From Hermetia illucens (lineage: Eukaryota; Arthropoda; Insecta; Diptera; Stratiomyidae): DNA of 64,000 nt. Position numbers and translations under genes: made by a program. The notes beneath the pieces were generated by a model. It was not told the origin of the DNA and did no database searches. It saw only the letters and a program-made list of their open reading frames with translations. Position 1 is the stretch's first letter; each line of letters starts with the position of its first letter. Where the stretch lies: assembly GCF_905115235.1 (NCBI RefSeq), contig NC_051850.1, positions 112,037,982 through 112,101,981 on the forward strand, read 5' to 3'. Shown piece after piece: positions 36,010-49,600 of this stretch.

Positions 36010-38165
36010 ACTTAAGCGAAAGAATATTGGGGTGGACTTTGGGGTTATCCGTCCAGCATGCTGAATGGATCACAGCTGAAGGCACCCGCCATGGCACTAT
36101 ACTGAGCATGAATTTTTCGGACTTTACCAAAGAAGAGGTTTGACGAGCCATAAACAGCTAGAAGAACTGGGCGGGCCCAGGTTTGGATCGGGTGCAGAAC
36201 TTCTGGTACAAAAAGTTCGCCAGTATATACAGCCGGTTGGCACATGCATGAATCAGGTCATGAGTCGGCCGGGGGAATTTCCACCCTTCGTCAATGCGGG
36301 AATTACCTATCTTATCCCTGAAAAGACACGGTACAGCGCCCCGCAGTTACAAAACCGATTACTTTCTTACCAACCCTCTACAAATTCATAACGTCCATTA
36401 TTAGTGGAACGGTCAATGCTCACCTCGGCACCAACAACATTCTGTCCGAGGAGCAGGAGGGCTACCGAGTCGGTTCAAGTGGTTGCAAAGACCAACTCAT
36501 TATCGACTCGGTAGTCGTAGGGCAGACGACTAGAGGCCTAAGAAACCTCTTTAGTTGCTCTATCGATTATGCCAATTCTTTTGACAGCATCTCGCATACC
36601 TGGCTAATCGATGTCCTACATCTGTATCGCACTGATCCGAAACTAATAAAGTTTTTGGCGACAGTCATGGAAACACACACCACTTTGTCAGTGCTTTCAT
36701 CTGAGGATGCTAATACCTCAGAGCCTATCCATTTACGGGGAGGCAACTTCCAGGGGAATTCTTTGAGTCGCCTCTGGTTTTGCATGGCACTGAAACCCCT
36801 TTCATGGCTACTGAATGATGTAAGAGGGCATGGTTTTGCAATAAAATATGGCTGACACACTTGATGTACTTAGATGACATGAAGCTATACGCTATACTGA
36901 CGACCACCTTAGCCATTCAGCCGTGATATTCGGATGGAATTTAGATTAGATAAATGTCAAATCCATGCCATCGGCAAAGGTCATCACGAGCCGCATAGCA
37001 TTGGTGACCCACACTTCGAAGTTATGATCGAGATAAACTTCTACAAATATATAGGTATTTTGCAAAGAACCTATGCTTGCGTTGGTGATCTGAAGTATGC
37101 CCTGCTGTCCGAATTCCTGCGCTGTTTAAAGCTGGTCCTGAAATCGCATCTCTTTGGGAAGAATAAAATAAGCGCATTGAATGTATTCGCTATCCCTTCA
37201 CTGGCTTGTGCACTTAGAATATTGCCGTGGACAAACCTTGATCTGGAAAACGTCCAGCGGCGGATACGGACTGTTATGTCCGAATTCCGAATCATTAGCA
37301 TCATCCAAACTCTGACGTGGGGCGGATGAACCTGCTCGTGACATCGGAGGTAGGGACGTGGTTGAAGTAGCGGCACAACATTATCGCCAAGTCGACTCGC
37401 TGCGCGTTTATTTTTGCAGCAAATAGTAGGCGAGTCCTTGCATGCGACATTTAGTAAGGTAGGCTGACTCCACTTCACTCGAAGAATCGTTCTTTCAATC
37501 CTCTGAATGTGATGAAGTCGGACCAAGAGCGGATCGATGAATGGAAGTCGAAGGCAATCCATGGTGAACCCGTGAATTGTCTTTGACAAACATTTATCGA
37601 TTTGCCTTTGTGGAACTGATGGCTGTGTGCTGGGGAGCTCCTTGTTGAGACGAAAGGATTTATGTGCCATTTAGGACGGCATGGGCGGGTGGAGTACAAC
37701 TTGTGTAGAATGTGTGGTTTGGCTTTAGAGACGTTACAAGCATGCGCTGATCATGGGAACATGTCCGGTTTATCGATATGAGCCGCATGTAGTATTTGAT
37801 AATTCTGCTTACAGCATGTATTGACGGCAAGTTCTATCTGATCGCCACATACCACACAACAAGCCCGGGGTGCTGTTAGTTGACAAGACAGGTTGCTCCG
37901 CCTATATTATTGATGTTGCTATCCCCCATAACAGCAACATCGAACGGAAATACGTGGAGAAGAAGGTGAACTATGAGGTTGTTGTAGCTCCCATAAGGTA
38001 TTGTACCTAAATCTCTCACGGCTTCGCTTGATATCCTGAGACTCTTACATAGTCTGGTTCAAACCATGCAGAAATTTACCATCCTGCATACGTGCTCGAT
38101 GTCACGGGGAGTTCTCGACGGATTAACCCATGAGACTACCATCGGCAACGACCACCAGAGCCTCT
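36010..38165 (+). mobile_element. R2-group-like LINE relic
   Basis: GEFPPFVNAGITYLIPEK lies at 36280-36325. LSEEQEGYRVGSSGCKDQLI is at 36445-36505 and is the QKGC..GS.GCKDQL block of R2/R4/NeSL-type RT. IDYANSFDSISHTWLIDVLH is at 36562-36620, GGNFQGNSLSRLWFCMALKP at 36739-36800, and MEFRLDKCQIHAIGKGHH at 36934-36985. YKYIGILQ and KNKISALNVFAIPSLACALR then follow at 37045-37215. Late parts run to about 38165 in several frames. The order fits one insertion with moderate decay (a handful of stops and shifts). The R2-group call is by motif and not proven. Confidence 0.75.
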
Positions 38166-38390
38166 TTATCTTTTAAGTAAGTAGGATCATCCAAGCCTAA
38201 ATGCTTAGCCTTTAGTGCAATTATTAGGTAAAATCCGGCATCTGTCGAAATTGTAACTACTCAGAAAACAATAATTAATCTATGGCGGGAGAATTAAATT
38301 GGATCTGAACCTTGAAACTTGTGAAAAGACTTTATTCAGGATGGTATCAGTACACTACAGGGCTACGAGAGAGATTCGTCTCCTGACGCA
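38166..38390. other. Unassigned spacer
   Basis: Short non-coding gap between the R2-group-like LINE and repeat I. Nothing recognised. Confidence 0.3.
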
Positions 38391-38392
38391 TT

Positions 38393-38575
38393 GCATGAAT
38401 TTGTATGGTGAAAGAAAACTACATTGCATATGTTCGGCATTCTTCAATCATTTGCGCGTGAAGAATTCCGCGCATCTCTTTGATGCTATTGGGTGTATGT
38501 ATGCATGGGATCGGGAACAACAAACAAGAAAACCATCTAGGCGTCGTCGACACACGTGCCGCCAAGATACTCCAT
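38393..38575 (+). repeat. Repeat family I, copy 1
   Basis: It shares ordered blocks with 44392-44575: GCATATGTTCGGCATTCTTC, AAGAATTCC, TCTTTTTGATGCT/TCTCTTTGATGCT and AAAACCATCTAGGCGTCGTC. No coding capacity is visible. Confidence 0.65.
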
Positions 38576-38589
38576 TTTTTCCTCATATA

Positions 38590-38720
38590 ATAACAATCGT
38601 TGGCGCAACAATCCATATTGGATCAGGGCCTTGAAGTGTGTTAGAGCACTTCATTCAAGACCATAACGGTACACTACAGTACACTGTAGGAGACAATATG
38701 GTCAGCATTGCGCTCATGTA
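38590..38720 (-). mobile_element. 5'-truncated SINE
   Basis: It reads CGTTGGCGCAACAATCCATA then GGATCAGGGCCTTGAAGTGT, the reverse complement of the SINE 3' end. It continues to GGTCAGCATTGCGCTCATG and is then cut. It matches the 58.8 kb copy. Confidence 0.8.
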
Positions 38721-39129
38721 CTCCCAAAAGGGTCAATCAAATGCAATGAAAGATCCTCCTGAGAATCCGTAGGCCCGACCTTCTGACAGGGTGACTTTTT
38801 CAGTACAACAGGTCTGCCACCTAGGGTATATAATCTATGGTTTTGCTCCATTACAGGGCGTGCAATTTATACCTTTTGTCCAGTTCAACGATTTCTGTAT
38901 TAGAGTATACGTTGGGATGCCACTCATCTTTGTTCAACGCACGACGGTTGTCTAGTGGTTACCTAGGGTTACTATTCAGAAATGTGAACCATCTTAATTC
39001 AGACATGGACAAGGATCGTTACTGGGCGTTGCGGAGTTACAGACGATCAGGAACTTTACCTTGTGTATCTAAAGCCAGCCACATCTACAACTACTACTGG
39101 CTACTTTCCAATAATATTTCTGTCGACTG

Positions 39130-39360
39130 TTGCAGTGAAGCCTCTTTGGCATGGGTTGATGATGTTCCGAGTATATGAAACTATCCGGTCTAGCAAGATA
39201 GCGGAGAATACCTCATATATGGTGCTCAGCAATCAGCTGTCTATGAGCGGCAGATAATGTTGTGCATGTTAGAGAAACTGATGAGTTGGTGGGTATAATT
39301 TATTATCTCCACATTTTGCTAGTTCAGCTGTAATTTCATAAACTTTCAGCGACTTGTGAT
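39130..39360 (-). mobile_element. LINE family C fragment
   Basis: GTGAAGCCTCTTTGGCATGG followed by TAGCAAGATAGCGGAGAATA matches copies 1 and 5 in the same order. This is the RT-finger region, read on the minus strand. Confidence 0.7.
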
Positions 39361-39380
39361 TATTAAGTAAATGAATTGAA

Positions 39381-39480
39381 CAATCAGGACTTGTTAGCAC
39401 TAATGAAGGGAACAAGTGGCTCCCGAAATATCGGTTTTTGCAAAAACAAAAATATCAACACTAGCGAATAAGAAAGAACA
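39381..39480 (+). repeat. Repeat family F, copy 2
   Basis: It reads CTAATGAAGGGAACAAGTGG then CTCCCGAAATATCGG, TTTGCAAAAACAAAAATATC and ACTAGCGAATAAGAAAG. GGGA (39407-39410) can pair with TCCC (39420-39423). The same order occurs in copies at 6200 and 57430. Confidence 0.7.
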
Positions 39481-39485
39481 AGTTT

Positions 39486-40683
39486 TTTATTATCACAAAT
39501 CAGTTTGTGTTCTGTGTTCTGTGGGCAGCATATGTGGATCGTTTTCAGTTGGCAGAACTTTCAAAATTCTGGTGTGGTTATTGATCAATTTATCAATGGA
39601 ACCCTCCATACTCTGGTATGGTGGTTATTGAACAACTTATCAAAATACTCAACCCATCACTACAATATGCCAATACTCGGAAGGATTAGAATTGATGCGG
39701 ATATGGATCCATCCTGCCAATGTTAACACAGATGCCGGAAGATCAGATAGTCCGTATGAAACAATCAACGAAGGTGACCTTTGGCGAACTTGATGCAATC
39801 ATCATTATTCATTAAAGATCGCCCCACCTATCGCGCTGATTCAAAATATAATTTTAGCTTTTCTGAGAATACCTATAAACCTGGCATCTCGACCTCAAAC
39901 CAACGTAACATTTGCTTGATGTTTAGTTATTTAAAGACATATTTCACTTTACACAATAGTTTCCCTTTACTGATTTTGAAAAAAAATGCATTTATCGCGG
40001 CTACTCATCCAGTAGCGAATATGCAAACCATTAGGTGATCACAATATTGAGAGCCACTGAGTTACTTGCCATCTCACTTTCTTATTCATTCTGGCAGTTT
40101 GGGCAATATGTCCAAGAAATTGTGACATCGGCTGTGGCTCTTCCGAAACTGTCAAAATAAAGGCAAAGCGATTACGATATCCCAAATCGCAGAAGAAGAA
40201 TGCAAGCAGTGCGGGCTTGAGTGAAGATAGTTTTATCGGCGGCGCAGAGTTTACGTCGGATATCGCGGGCGGATGCCAAGACGACGACCGTCTTAGAGAA
40301 CAAGTGGCAGCGAACGCGAAATAGTGAAAATAGCGAAATCGAAGGGCATCTTTCGTCATCGAGTTAATATTAGAAATTCGGTTAGTATGGAATCGGGAGC
40401 GGAAAAAGTAAATAACTAGCGAAAAGACCTATTTGGAATTTAGACGGAATTCTCGCACGCCGCTGTGCAGTACCAGGCGGCAGATTCACTGCTTTTTTAT
40501 TGATAATTTCATGAATAATAACATGACTATCAGTAATTTTTCGCATTTGGTTCTTAGTGTTTAATGAGTCATTCGTCGACGCTTACTTAATTACATATTT
40601 GACCTGTTTTGGAAGTGTTCGCCTGGAATTCACGGCTCATTTACGTATTTGCCTTGTATCTGTGTTTTAGGGATTAAGTCACC
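39486..40683. promoter_or_regulatory. Upstream region and probable 5' UTR of the annexin-like gene
   Basis: The left part is AT-rich. The block at about 40200-40420 is richer in G+C and CpG (for example GATATCGCGGGCGGATGCC) and is a good candidate for the transcription start and first non-coding exon. A pyrimidine stretch and AG about 12 bases before the ATG look like an acceptor, suggesting that the coding exon is preceded by a 5' UTR intron. Confidence 0.4.
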
Positions 40684-43600
40684 ATGTCGATGCCGATGAA
40701 TAACCTGAACCAAGGCGGGTACAATCCGTACGCGCAACCCTTTGGCGGAGGATACCCGAATGCCCCTCCAATTGACCAACAACCCAGAGGATATCAGCCA
40801 CCGCAACCCGGAGCTCACCAACCCCCGCAACCCGTAAGTTATCTTTACTGTTGTTTACATAAAGATGTTACCTTCTAGTTGACTATTACAAGGGTTTTAT
40901 ATCAGTCAAAATAATGAACACAGTCCGTAAGCCAGTTGGAGGCCAACGCCTCTGAGAAATATTCTTCTGTTGGCGTTCATTGATAAAAAAAAAGTCTAGG
41001 ATGTCCAATAAAGAATCACATCCAATATTTGCTTAACAAAATAAACCAGGAGAGTCCGTTGATCCTATTTAAACCGGAAGCAATTGCGCTAGTGATTAAT
41101 TAGGTTACTAATTGCAGATGATAATAATTGAGTGGAAGACAATTACGTGAAAATTAATGGACATTAAAGTAAAATTAGCGATCGACACCAAAGTAATGAC
41201 TGATTGAACGCCAGAGCTATCAAATTTATCACTGCTATGACTCCGGAATCTATGATAATCATTCAGCGCTTCGGTGGTATCGTTTATCAAATGCCCAAAC
41301 GTAACCGTTTTCCTGTGGAATGAAGTTTCCGGTGTACAGGAAAATTGCACAGGAAGAGATAAGCTAAAACTAATGCGGTAAGCATACTAGAGGAAAGCGG
41401 GAAAAGAGAAAGGAATGAATACGAGAAAAAGGAAATCTAAAGTACTCAAGGTCGCGTTTCGATGTGATGATTGAGTGAGAATTTATTCACAGTATTTACT
41501 GCTTTTAGTAAAATGCAACTAAGAGGGATAGAAATGTGGGTAATCTTGTGGAATCACATCGGCAGTTGGCCCTCTTCCGACTACACTCCTACGCTTATGT
41601 TTACTTCCAGACTGATGAAGCATATAAAAGTTTGGAGCGAACTACTCAAGTTCTGACCAATTAGCGTTTTTAAATCGATCCTAAACTTAATTTACGCTAT
41701 CGGTAGACTAGCATTTGTCACCTCATCGGAGGCATAAGAAAAAATAGAAATGAGCTTCGGTTCACCACCCTCAAGTTCTTAACAATTGCCTCTGAAGTGG
41801 TATAATGCTGGCTAATCTGAATAGTAATCACCTTGTCATATGGTTGGTGGTCATTATCAGTGGGCAGCTCGATTATCTCAAAGTCATGCTTTTATGACGC
41901 TGACGGTCTTATTAGCATTAGCATCGCGTTTCACAGTAGAGGATCCGACATCAAGTCTCGTGGGTCTCAAATCGTGTCGGTGTTCTTTTTAGTATATCAG
42001 CGTTTTCTTACCAAAGAGTCCTTTTGGAGAGTTAGCCCGCGATAATTGATTGCTTTAGTCAATTAGTCCTTGATATAGTCCCAATTGGTCGAAGTGGACG
42101 AATTTTTCAAGAAAAGTGGAGGCCATCGCCTGTCAAGGTAAATTTAATACCACGTCAGCGGTGTTGTTCGTAGAATGGACTTGGTACACAACTGTCGCTT
42201 CAACAGATTTTATTTATATTCAATGCTACATGTTATCCTCATTTTCCCAATGGTGTCTATGAGGCAGATTAGACGATATGATAATGACCTTCTTGGTGGT
42301 TTATTATAATATGGCAGCCATATCTTTGATGAAATGTGAGATTTGATAGAGTTCATCAATCTCATGCATTGCCTCACTTTCTTCTTTTATCCTACCAAAG
42401 AGCCGAAGCTTGTTCTGAAATTCCCGCATTTCACTACTTTCTTTGGTTGATATCAAAAGCTGGATGAGGACGACTTAGCTATCTGTAGTTGGTGTGGGTT
42501 CTTAACGATTAATGAACACTCTTTTGAGGCTGCAAAATAGACCGGGCCGGTAAGTTTTTATGGTTTTTGTCTGAAACCACACATTATCTGTCTGTTCGTC
42601 TGCTGTCTGTCTGTCATATCCGATTTATTTATTTGGTGAGAAAATGTAGAATATGAATTCCTTTACATACAATATGTCGTATCATCTTGTGCTGGGTTCA
42701 AGGGGGGGTTGGGGTCCCCCACACATGCGAAAGGGGTGTATAATTTTTTCACGGAGTACAGTCATATGGGGTATCAAATGAAAGGGCTTTATTAGTCCTT
42801 TTTGAAATTAATCCTATTTTTGAGGCATATGAAAGTGAGGTCGCAAAATGCGTACCCTAAAAAATATAAAAGGTCTCAGAGCGTATCAAAATGAAAAATC
42901 TGAAAAAATACATAATGGTGCATCAATATGAAATCTAGGCCCAAAATACATTCCAATCCCAAAAATTTGTTCGAATTTGCCGATAAAACGAATAACCTAT
43001 ATACGTACGGGAATGGGGCACAATAGTTCTTCAAGGACGCGGTGCGATTTTCCCTTAATAGAATTATCGGGAATTCACTATATTATTAACAAAGTTATAG
43101 AAAGTCAAAATTATACTATAATAATAAAATATAAAGTGAACGCATATCAACGGCGGAGTTGCATTTTGAAAATATATACATCAAAGAGTATTTCGAATTC
43201 TCAGGTATGTCCCCTTCTTTATCTTTAACCATTGTCTCGTTCACAAGCGGGGTCGGCTCGTTGTGATTGTTTGCGTCATTTTGTTCTATTAAAAACCTTT
43301 TCTGGTTAGCCCGAATCAAGTACGCATTCCATCGTTGTCCGCCTTGTAATTTTTTCCACGATTGGTGCAACCTCATATCGATCGTAAATATCCTCATTTC
43401 GGATGTGATCAAAGTGTGTTACGCCACTAGTCCAACGCAACAACAGAATTTAACGAGTATTATTTCTCGGTGATCTACCGTCCTTGATTTTTGCTTTCTT
43501 GGTTTCAATTCATAATTTCACCCGTTTTTAAGTACCTTCATTGCTAACAACGTTTCTTTCTCAGACAAGTATGTGTCTTAGAAAACTAGCAGGCAACTGT

Positions 43601-46600
43601 GTGACTGTCTCTTACCGATAATTTTCGGTGTCAGACAATTACCTGTTTTAGACACCATATAGACAAATATGGGCTCTACGCAACACCAGCTTGGGGAACT
43701 ACATTGCATACGTAATTCCCTGCTAAACAAAAGAGAGTGGTTTACAGAAGAACTACTCTAAGAGTGTTCTTTGCCCTAGGACGACACAAGATTACTGAAA
43801 TAATGCATATCGATATCCGGACCGATTAGATGACCCTTATCTATGACGGGTCCTTCCTCTGATAATTAAAATGCCGGGAAGAAGAATCACTGAGCAGGAA
43901 AACGGGCGATGCAGTGTGAATGAATAGATTCGTAGTATTAAGGTTTAGATGCAAAGCAGTCAGAACAAATGCAGTGGTGGGTACCGCAGTTATCTTCATA
44001 GGTAAAAATTGATCAGTTAACTCACATGGTGGATTGCATTCAATTTAGAGCGCAGGGAATAGAATGAACGAGGCAAGCGCGCGGTTAATAAGAACTCTTA
44101 CGTTCTGGTGTTCTATTCACAGAAAGATAGGGAATTCGCGTTTTTCGTCAAGTTACATGGGTTACATTGAAATTCCTCAGGAAGATGTCGATTACATCAC
44201 ATGAGTTGCAAGGAATTCCTGAGACATAAATAAAAGAATTAAAAAGAGACCTGCAATTTGCCCTAGATTTCCCCTGCCAGGCTTTTTTTTTGCAGGAATC
44301 GCCTTTTCTCAGTTGTTGTCTTGCTTCGATCGTGGTCTATTAATCTATTTATTGTTTATTCAAGAACAATGCTCTTGATATTGCACGGCAGCACATCGCT
44401 TGAATTTGTATCTTGGAAGTAAAGCATTGCGCATATTCGACGTTCTTTAATCACAAGAATTCCACCCATCTTTTTGATGCTGTTCGTGTCGTATATGATG
44501 CAGGGGATGGGGAGACCTAAACGAGAAAATCATCTAGGCATCATCGACACACGCGCTAGTTAACTACTTCGTACATAACTGGGGTATATGCAATGACATT
44601 TCGTATCGCCTAGAAACTCGATTTGCTTTTCCCGTAAATTATTAATATCATATTTAACAAAACGCAGATTCCAGGTAAAACACAAAGATATTGTCGGTTA
44701 ACAACATAGGATCAGAGCAGGAGTTCCCTCGAGTGTGGAGTGGATATATAGGATTCTATTTTGGTACTATGCCAAACTATCCAACATTAACTTGTATTAG
44801 GGATGGATGGATGGAGTCACTCCATCGAAATGGCTAAGAGATTTTGTTCTTCCCGAAAATTCAATAGGCTGAAAAAGAGTTAAGCAGTGTGTCTGCATTA
44901 GCAACAAATCGAAAGTTTTACCTTGTTTTTTACAAAATTAAATTAATAATGTTCATAATGTTCACGGCTTAGAATTCTAGGGAAATTCCCCCTTCTAATT
45001 AAATTTAAAAAGATATTAGGTTGTTGCAAATGAAATGGCCGTTTTGGTACTAAAATTTGAAACGACTAAAGATTACAGAAATTTATTTATTTTATCAAAA
45101 TAGGTGCCAGTCGATTCAAAACACTTCTCCCAGCGAGATTCAAGAGCATGTATGCGAGTTTCGTAGAAGCCCAACTGTCGGGTGTTAATAAATTCGACGA
45201 AGGCAATTCTGACAGCCTCTTCGTTCCTAAATTGTTTTTCCGCCAAAAAATAATCCAAATGCTTGAAAAAATGGTAGTCGGTTGGCGAAAAGTCCGGTGA
45301 ATATAGTGGATGAGTCAGAGTCTCATACTGCAATTCCTTCAATTTTTGAACCGTTGTTCTGAAAACATGAGTTCGTGCATTGTCGTGAAGGAATATCGCA
45401 CCGTCTCTGTTGACTAATCTCGGCCGTTGAATACTATATTTTTGGTGCATTTCCTTGAGTTGGGCACAGTATTTCTGTGCATTAATCGTTTCTCCAGGCG
45501 CCAAAAAGGAATAGTGGATAACTTCAGTTGTAGATCACCAAAGTCACCATTACCTTCTTCGGATGGATGCCCAGTTTCGGCATATGCTTCGGTGGCTCAT
45601 CAGCATCTAGCCATTGTGCTAATCCGCGACGATTGTCCTATAATATCCACTTTTCGTCACTTGTCACTATTTTGTGCAAAAAGAGATCGCTTCTGTTGCG
45701 AGAGAGTAAAGAGCTGCAAATTTCCATTCGAAGCGCCATGCTTTTTCCGTAAGGGCATGCGGAACCCATTTGTCGAGCTTTTCCACCCTTCCAAGTTGTT
45801 GCAAGTGCCGGCAAGCTATCGAATAGTATACGGCCAGTTTCTCTGCAATGTCTTCCACAGATTGACGTGTGTCGTCAGCAAATGCAGCTCGTCGTTGTCA
45901 ATCGACAACTTTGAAGGTTGACGTCGCCTGACCGGAATTTTTCGAACCACCGCCGTGTGGTTCGTTCGCTTACCGTATCAGCTCCAAATGCGCTGTTAAT
46001 GTTCCTGGTCGCCTCCGCTGCTTTATGACCGAGTTTGAACTCATACAGAAAAAGTATACGTTCTTGGTTCTTTTCCATCCTTTTTTTCCTTTTTGTTCAC
46101 TGTTATCATAACGATGGTCAGAACTGAAATGTCTCCTCGGTTAAATGTAGGAGTATTTATACTTTATTATCCGGCACGAACAGTGCCAACTGGTGGTGGT
46201 TTGATACAGTAAAATGGCAACTAACTTCACTTGATTGTCAAATCGGCCATTTCATGTGTAACAACCTAATAGAACAAGAAGAAAAACAAGAAATATATGC
46301 ATTTAAGCTTCTCATGTATGGTTGGAATCAAATAATAAATATTTATTCCCAAAAGCAAACAACAAAAAAACCGAAATTTGAAAATTCAATAAATAAAAAA
46401 TCACCCTTTATCTTCAAAAAAAATTTGCAGAAAAAGTATGTATTAAATTCTCCTTTATCTTCTCGCATTCTGTAAATGGGGGCACCTGGAGCTTTGTTTC
46501 TCTTTTGGAAACCTCCAAGCCCCTCAAAAGCGTCTTCTTCATGAGAAGATGAAGACGAGCATGTTTCAGGCACAATATTTACAGCAAAACTAGATCGCTA

Positions 46601-49600
46601 GTAATTGACTGCCGCCTGAATGCGCTGGGAATCTCCGCAGAATTCTGAACGCCAGGCGGCGTTTTGTATCCGTCGGCTTTAAACTGCGCCTTCACAAATG
46701 CGTCTGGGAACGCACTCATTGTGCAAACATGGTTTACTCTTCCTTTCGTTCCTTTTAACTACAAGAAAGTGTTTTCTTCTTCTTCTCATAAACAACTCAT
46801 TTACCATAATCACAGGCGTTCTTGGCCATGATTGAACGATAGTGAACCACCAACATATTGGGTGAAACGGGATACTGATCAAAGAAGCTGATGGTGTCTG
46901 CAGACGATCACGGCGAATGTTTACTGCAAGCAACTAGACGAAATGATTCGAAATATGCAGTTAGACAATACATATTGCCTAATTGGCCGACTCCCAACCA
47001 CTTGCATGAGCACCTTCGACTACGTTCCGCTAAAAAGATCGTGCCAACACTATAGCAGTTGGGGTTGGCAACTCTCCGTCACTTTGCGCCCACTGATTTT
47101 CACTTTCGAGGCAGACCCTGCCTGAGATGGAACGATGGCGTAGGCCAGGACGCCAGACAGCTTTTAGAGATATCGAATTGGTGGACCTCGGCGCAAAACC
47201 GGGATGCTTCGAGTTCCTTATTAAGGCAGGCCTAGATCGGATACCGGTTGTTGCGCCGTTGATAATGATGATGATGATGATTATCACCTTCGAAATTTGA
47301 TCAAAAATTCAATTCTGCAGTGGTTGTGAAAACGATCTTTTAGCAGTTCATTGACTCCTGGTAACCACGCTTCTAGGGCAAAGGGATAAATGAATAACCA
47401 TTAAAATGGCAGATGTGTGTCGATGCTATCGGCGATTACTTTTATTAAAAAATAAAGTTTAAATCCAAAAAAAATTGATTGAATTTGCCTTTTTATTGAT
47501 TAACTTATAATAACTACAAATTGGAAACGATGGTTTCCTAACCCCCACTTATAAGCAGATTTACTACTTGGTAAATTAACTTGGGCATAACAAATGGCTA
47601 TGACTACGATTATAATTACAGTGATTGCAATTACATGATTATGTCATTTCGAGTTTCTCGTGTTGAAACCCGAAAGCAAGTTTCGTAGATAGTTCATTTG
47701 ACACATCTTAAGCACATTTTTCTTAGGTTTCGTGATATTAATTCCGAGAAATGATTGCAGTTCCCACAGGCCGTTCATCCTGAGCTTTACAAAGTTTACT
47801 TGATTGATCTCAGTCGCGTCCCAGCTAAGATAATATCGTTCATGCATAGCAAGAGAAACATTTCCCAGTTAAGTTTAGCTTTTTGAGTGTATCCTTTTGC
47901 AACCAGACGCGTCTTATATTTTTCAATGAATCTGAGAGCTTTACTCTTCAATTTGAAATTCCATATTGTTTTCCATATATTTCGTTTATAAGTGACTCAA
48001 TTTCCTGCTGAATATCCTCCTTCCAGTGTACTTGATCCGTAGACGTAAGTGGAACGCCATCGATTAATCGATGAATTCACTGTATGGATAAAGTCGTTCC
48101 GATTTGGTTACATGCTTTTGTAGAGTTTCTATTTGTTCTTGGTTAGTTTTGACGGATTCTGTTCGTTCGAGTATTCTTATCATCCTACCATCCCATCGAG
48201 TTTTTCGAACTTATCTGGTCAAATTTCAGCTTTTTTGACATTTCTACAGGTAATGACGTTTTAAGATTTTTATTTTGCAGATACAGATAGTGTCAATTTT
48301 TTAGTCAATTTCCATATAATAATGAAACATTTAAACAATATTTTTCGAAAATTTCTATTCCAAAATATTGGAAATTGAACGAGTGACATTGAATCTCGAG
48401 TGGCACCTCGGAAAATAGTTGTTTTGGGGTGTATATGATATCTCGCATTAGGGTCATCTGAAACAAAAAAAAATCAAAATGCATTTCTTAAAGGAGATGT
48501 TTCTCGAGGCAACCCTGTCGATTTTTCAATATTTGGTAGCACTTGGAACCCAAAAACCCGATGAGTTTCAGAAAAAAGATGTAAAGTAGTTTTGCACACT
48601 AAAAAACCCGGCCTGGAGCGACGGAAGTTCAAATACTCAAAACTTCATCATTGCGCCTGTAAAGAAATCAACCCATACCGTATAAGGGTAGAACTGGTAT
48701 GTTCTGCGGTGGCCTGATAGAGATGTAACCGTTGGACTAGGAGGTGGCGTTAAATCTGGTAAAGTCCTATGCCCCGTGAGTGGAATGGATAGCTATCTTA
48801 ATATACGGAGGTTGTTCAAAAAGTGGTGATAAAACTGCTATACGAAAATAGTATTTATTTAATCTTCTAAACCACAATCTCCTTTTTCAAAATAACCCCT
48901 TCAGCTGCTATACGTTTTCGCCATCGGAGGATTATTCTTTCGAACGCGGCCAAGAGTTTGCAATTCTTCTTCCTAAGAACCCAAGTCTTCGAGGAATACA
49001 TGAGGACTGGCAAGATCATTGTCTTGTACAGTAAGAGCTTTGATCCTATGGTTCGACCGGAACACTCTTTGTAAACTGAAATAGGCTCTGTTGGTTACCA
49101 ACAACCGTGCGCGGATTTCATGATCGTAGCTGCTATCGGTTGTGATTTTCGACCCTAGATAGGAGAAATTATCAATGGTCTCAAAGTTGTAGTCTCCTAT
49201 CTTTATTTTTCCCGTTTGATCAGTGTAGTTTGATGTTGTTGGTTGGTTGGTTTTCGGTGCTGACGTTGCCACCATATATTTTGTCTTCCCTTTATTGAGG
49301 TGCAGCCCAAGAGCTCGCACCGCCTCCTCGATCTGGATGAAGGCAGATTGTATGTCTCGAGTCGTTCTTTCCATGATATCGACATCATCAGCATAGGCCA
49401 GTAGTTGGGTGAACTTAAAGAGGATCGTACCTTTTGCATTTACCTCAGCATCACGGATGACTTTCTCGAGGGCCAGGTTACAGAGGAGGCATGATAGGGC
49501 ATCCCTTTGTCGTAGACCGTTGTTGATGTCGAATGGTCTTGAGAGTGATCCTTCTGCTTTTATCTGGCCTCGCACATTGGTCAGGATCAGGCTAGTCAGT

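Noticed and set aside
37071-37670. Long 199-codon minus-strand frame
   Set aside because: It is antisense to the R2-group-like LINE RT on the plus strand and carries no domain of its own.
39391-39460. Functional hammerhead ribozyme
   Set aside because: The core is altered (CTAATGA), an extra base precedes stem II and stem I cannot be drawn; I keep only the resemblance as a finding.
40684-40878. A complete 64-residue protein
   Set aside because: The last codons read through a clear GTAAGT donor, and the in-phase exon at 51146 continues the same composition.
42585-42620. CRISPR-like or satellite array from TGTCTGTC repeats
   Set aside because: A short microsatellite box inside repeat family G, with no spacers.
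45427-45921. 164-codon plus-strand frame
   Set aside because: Antisense shadow of the mariner transposase.
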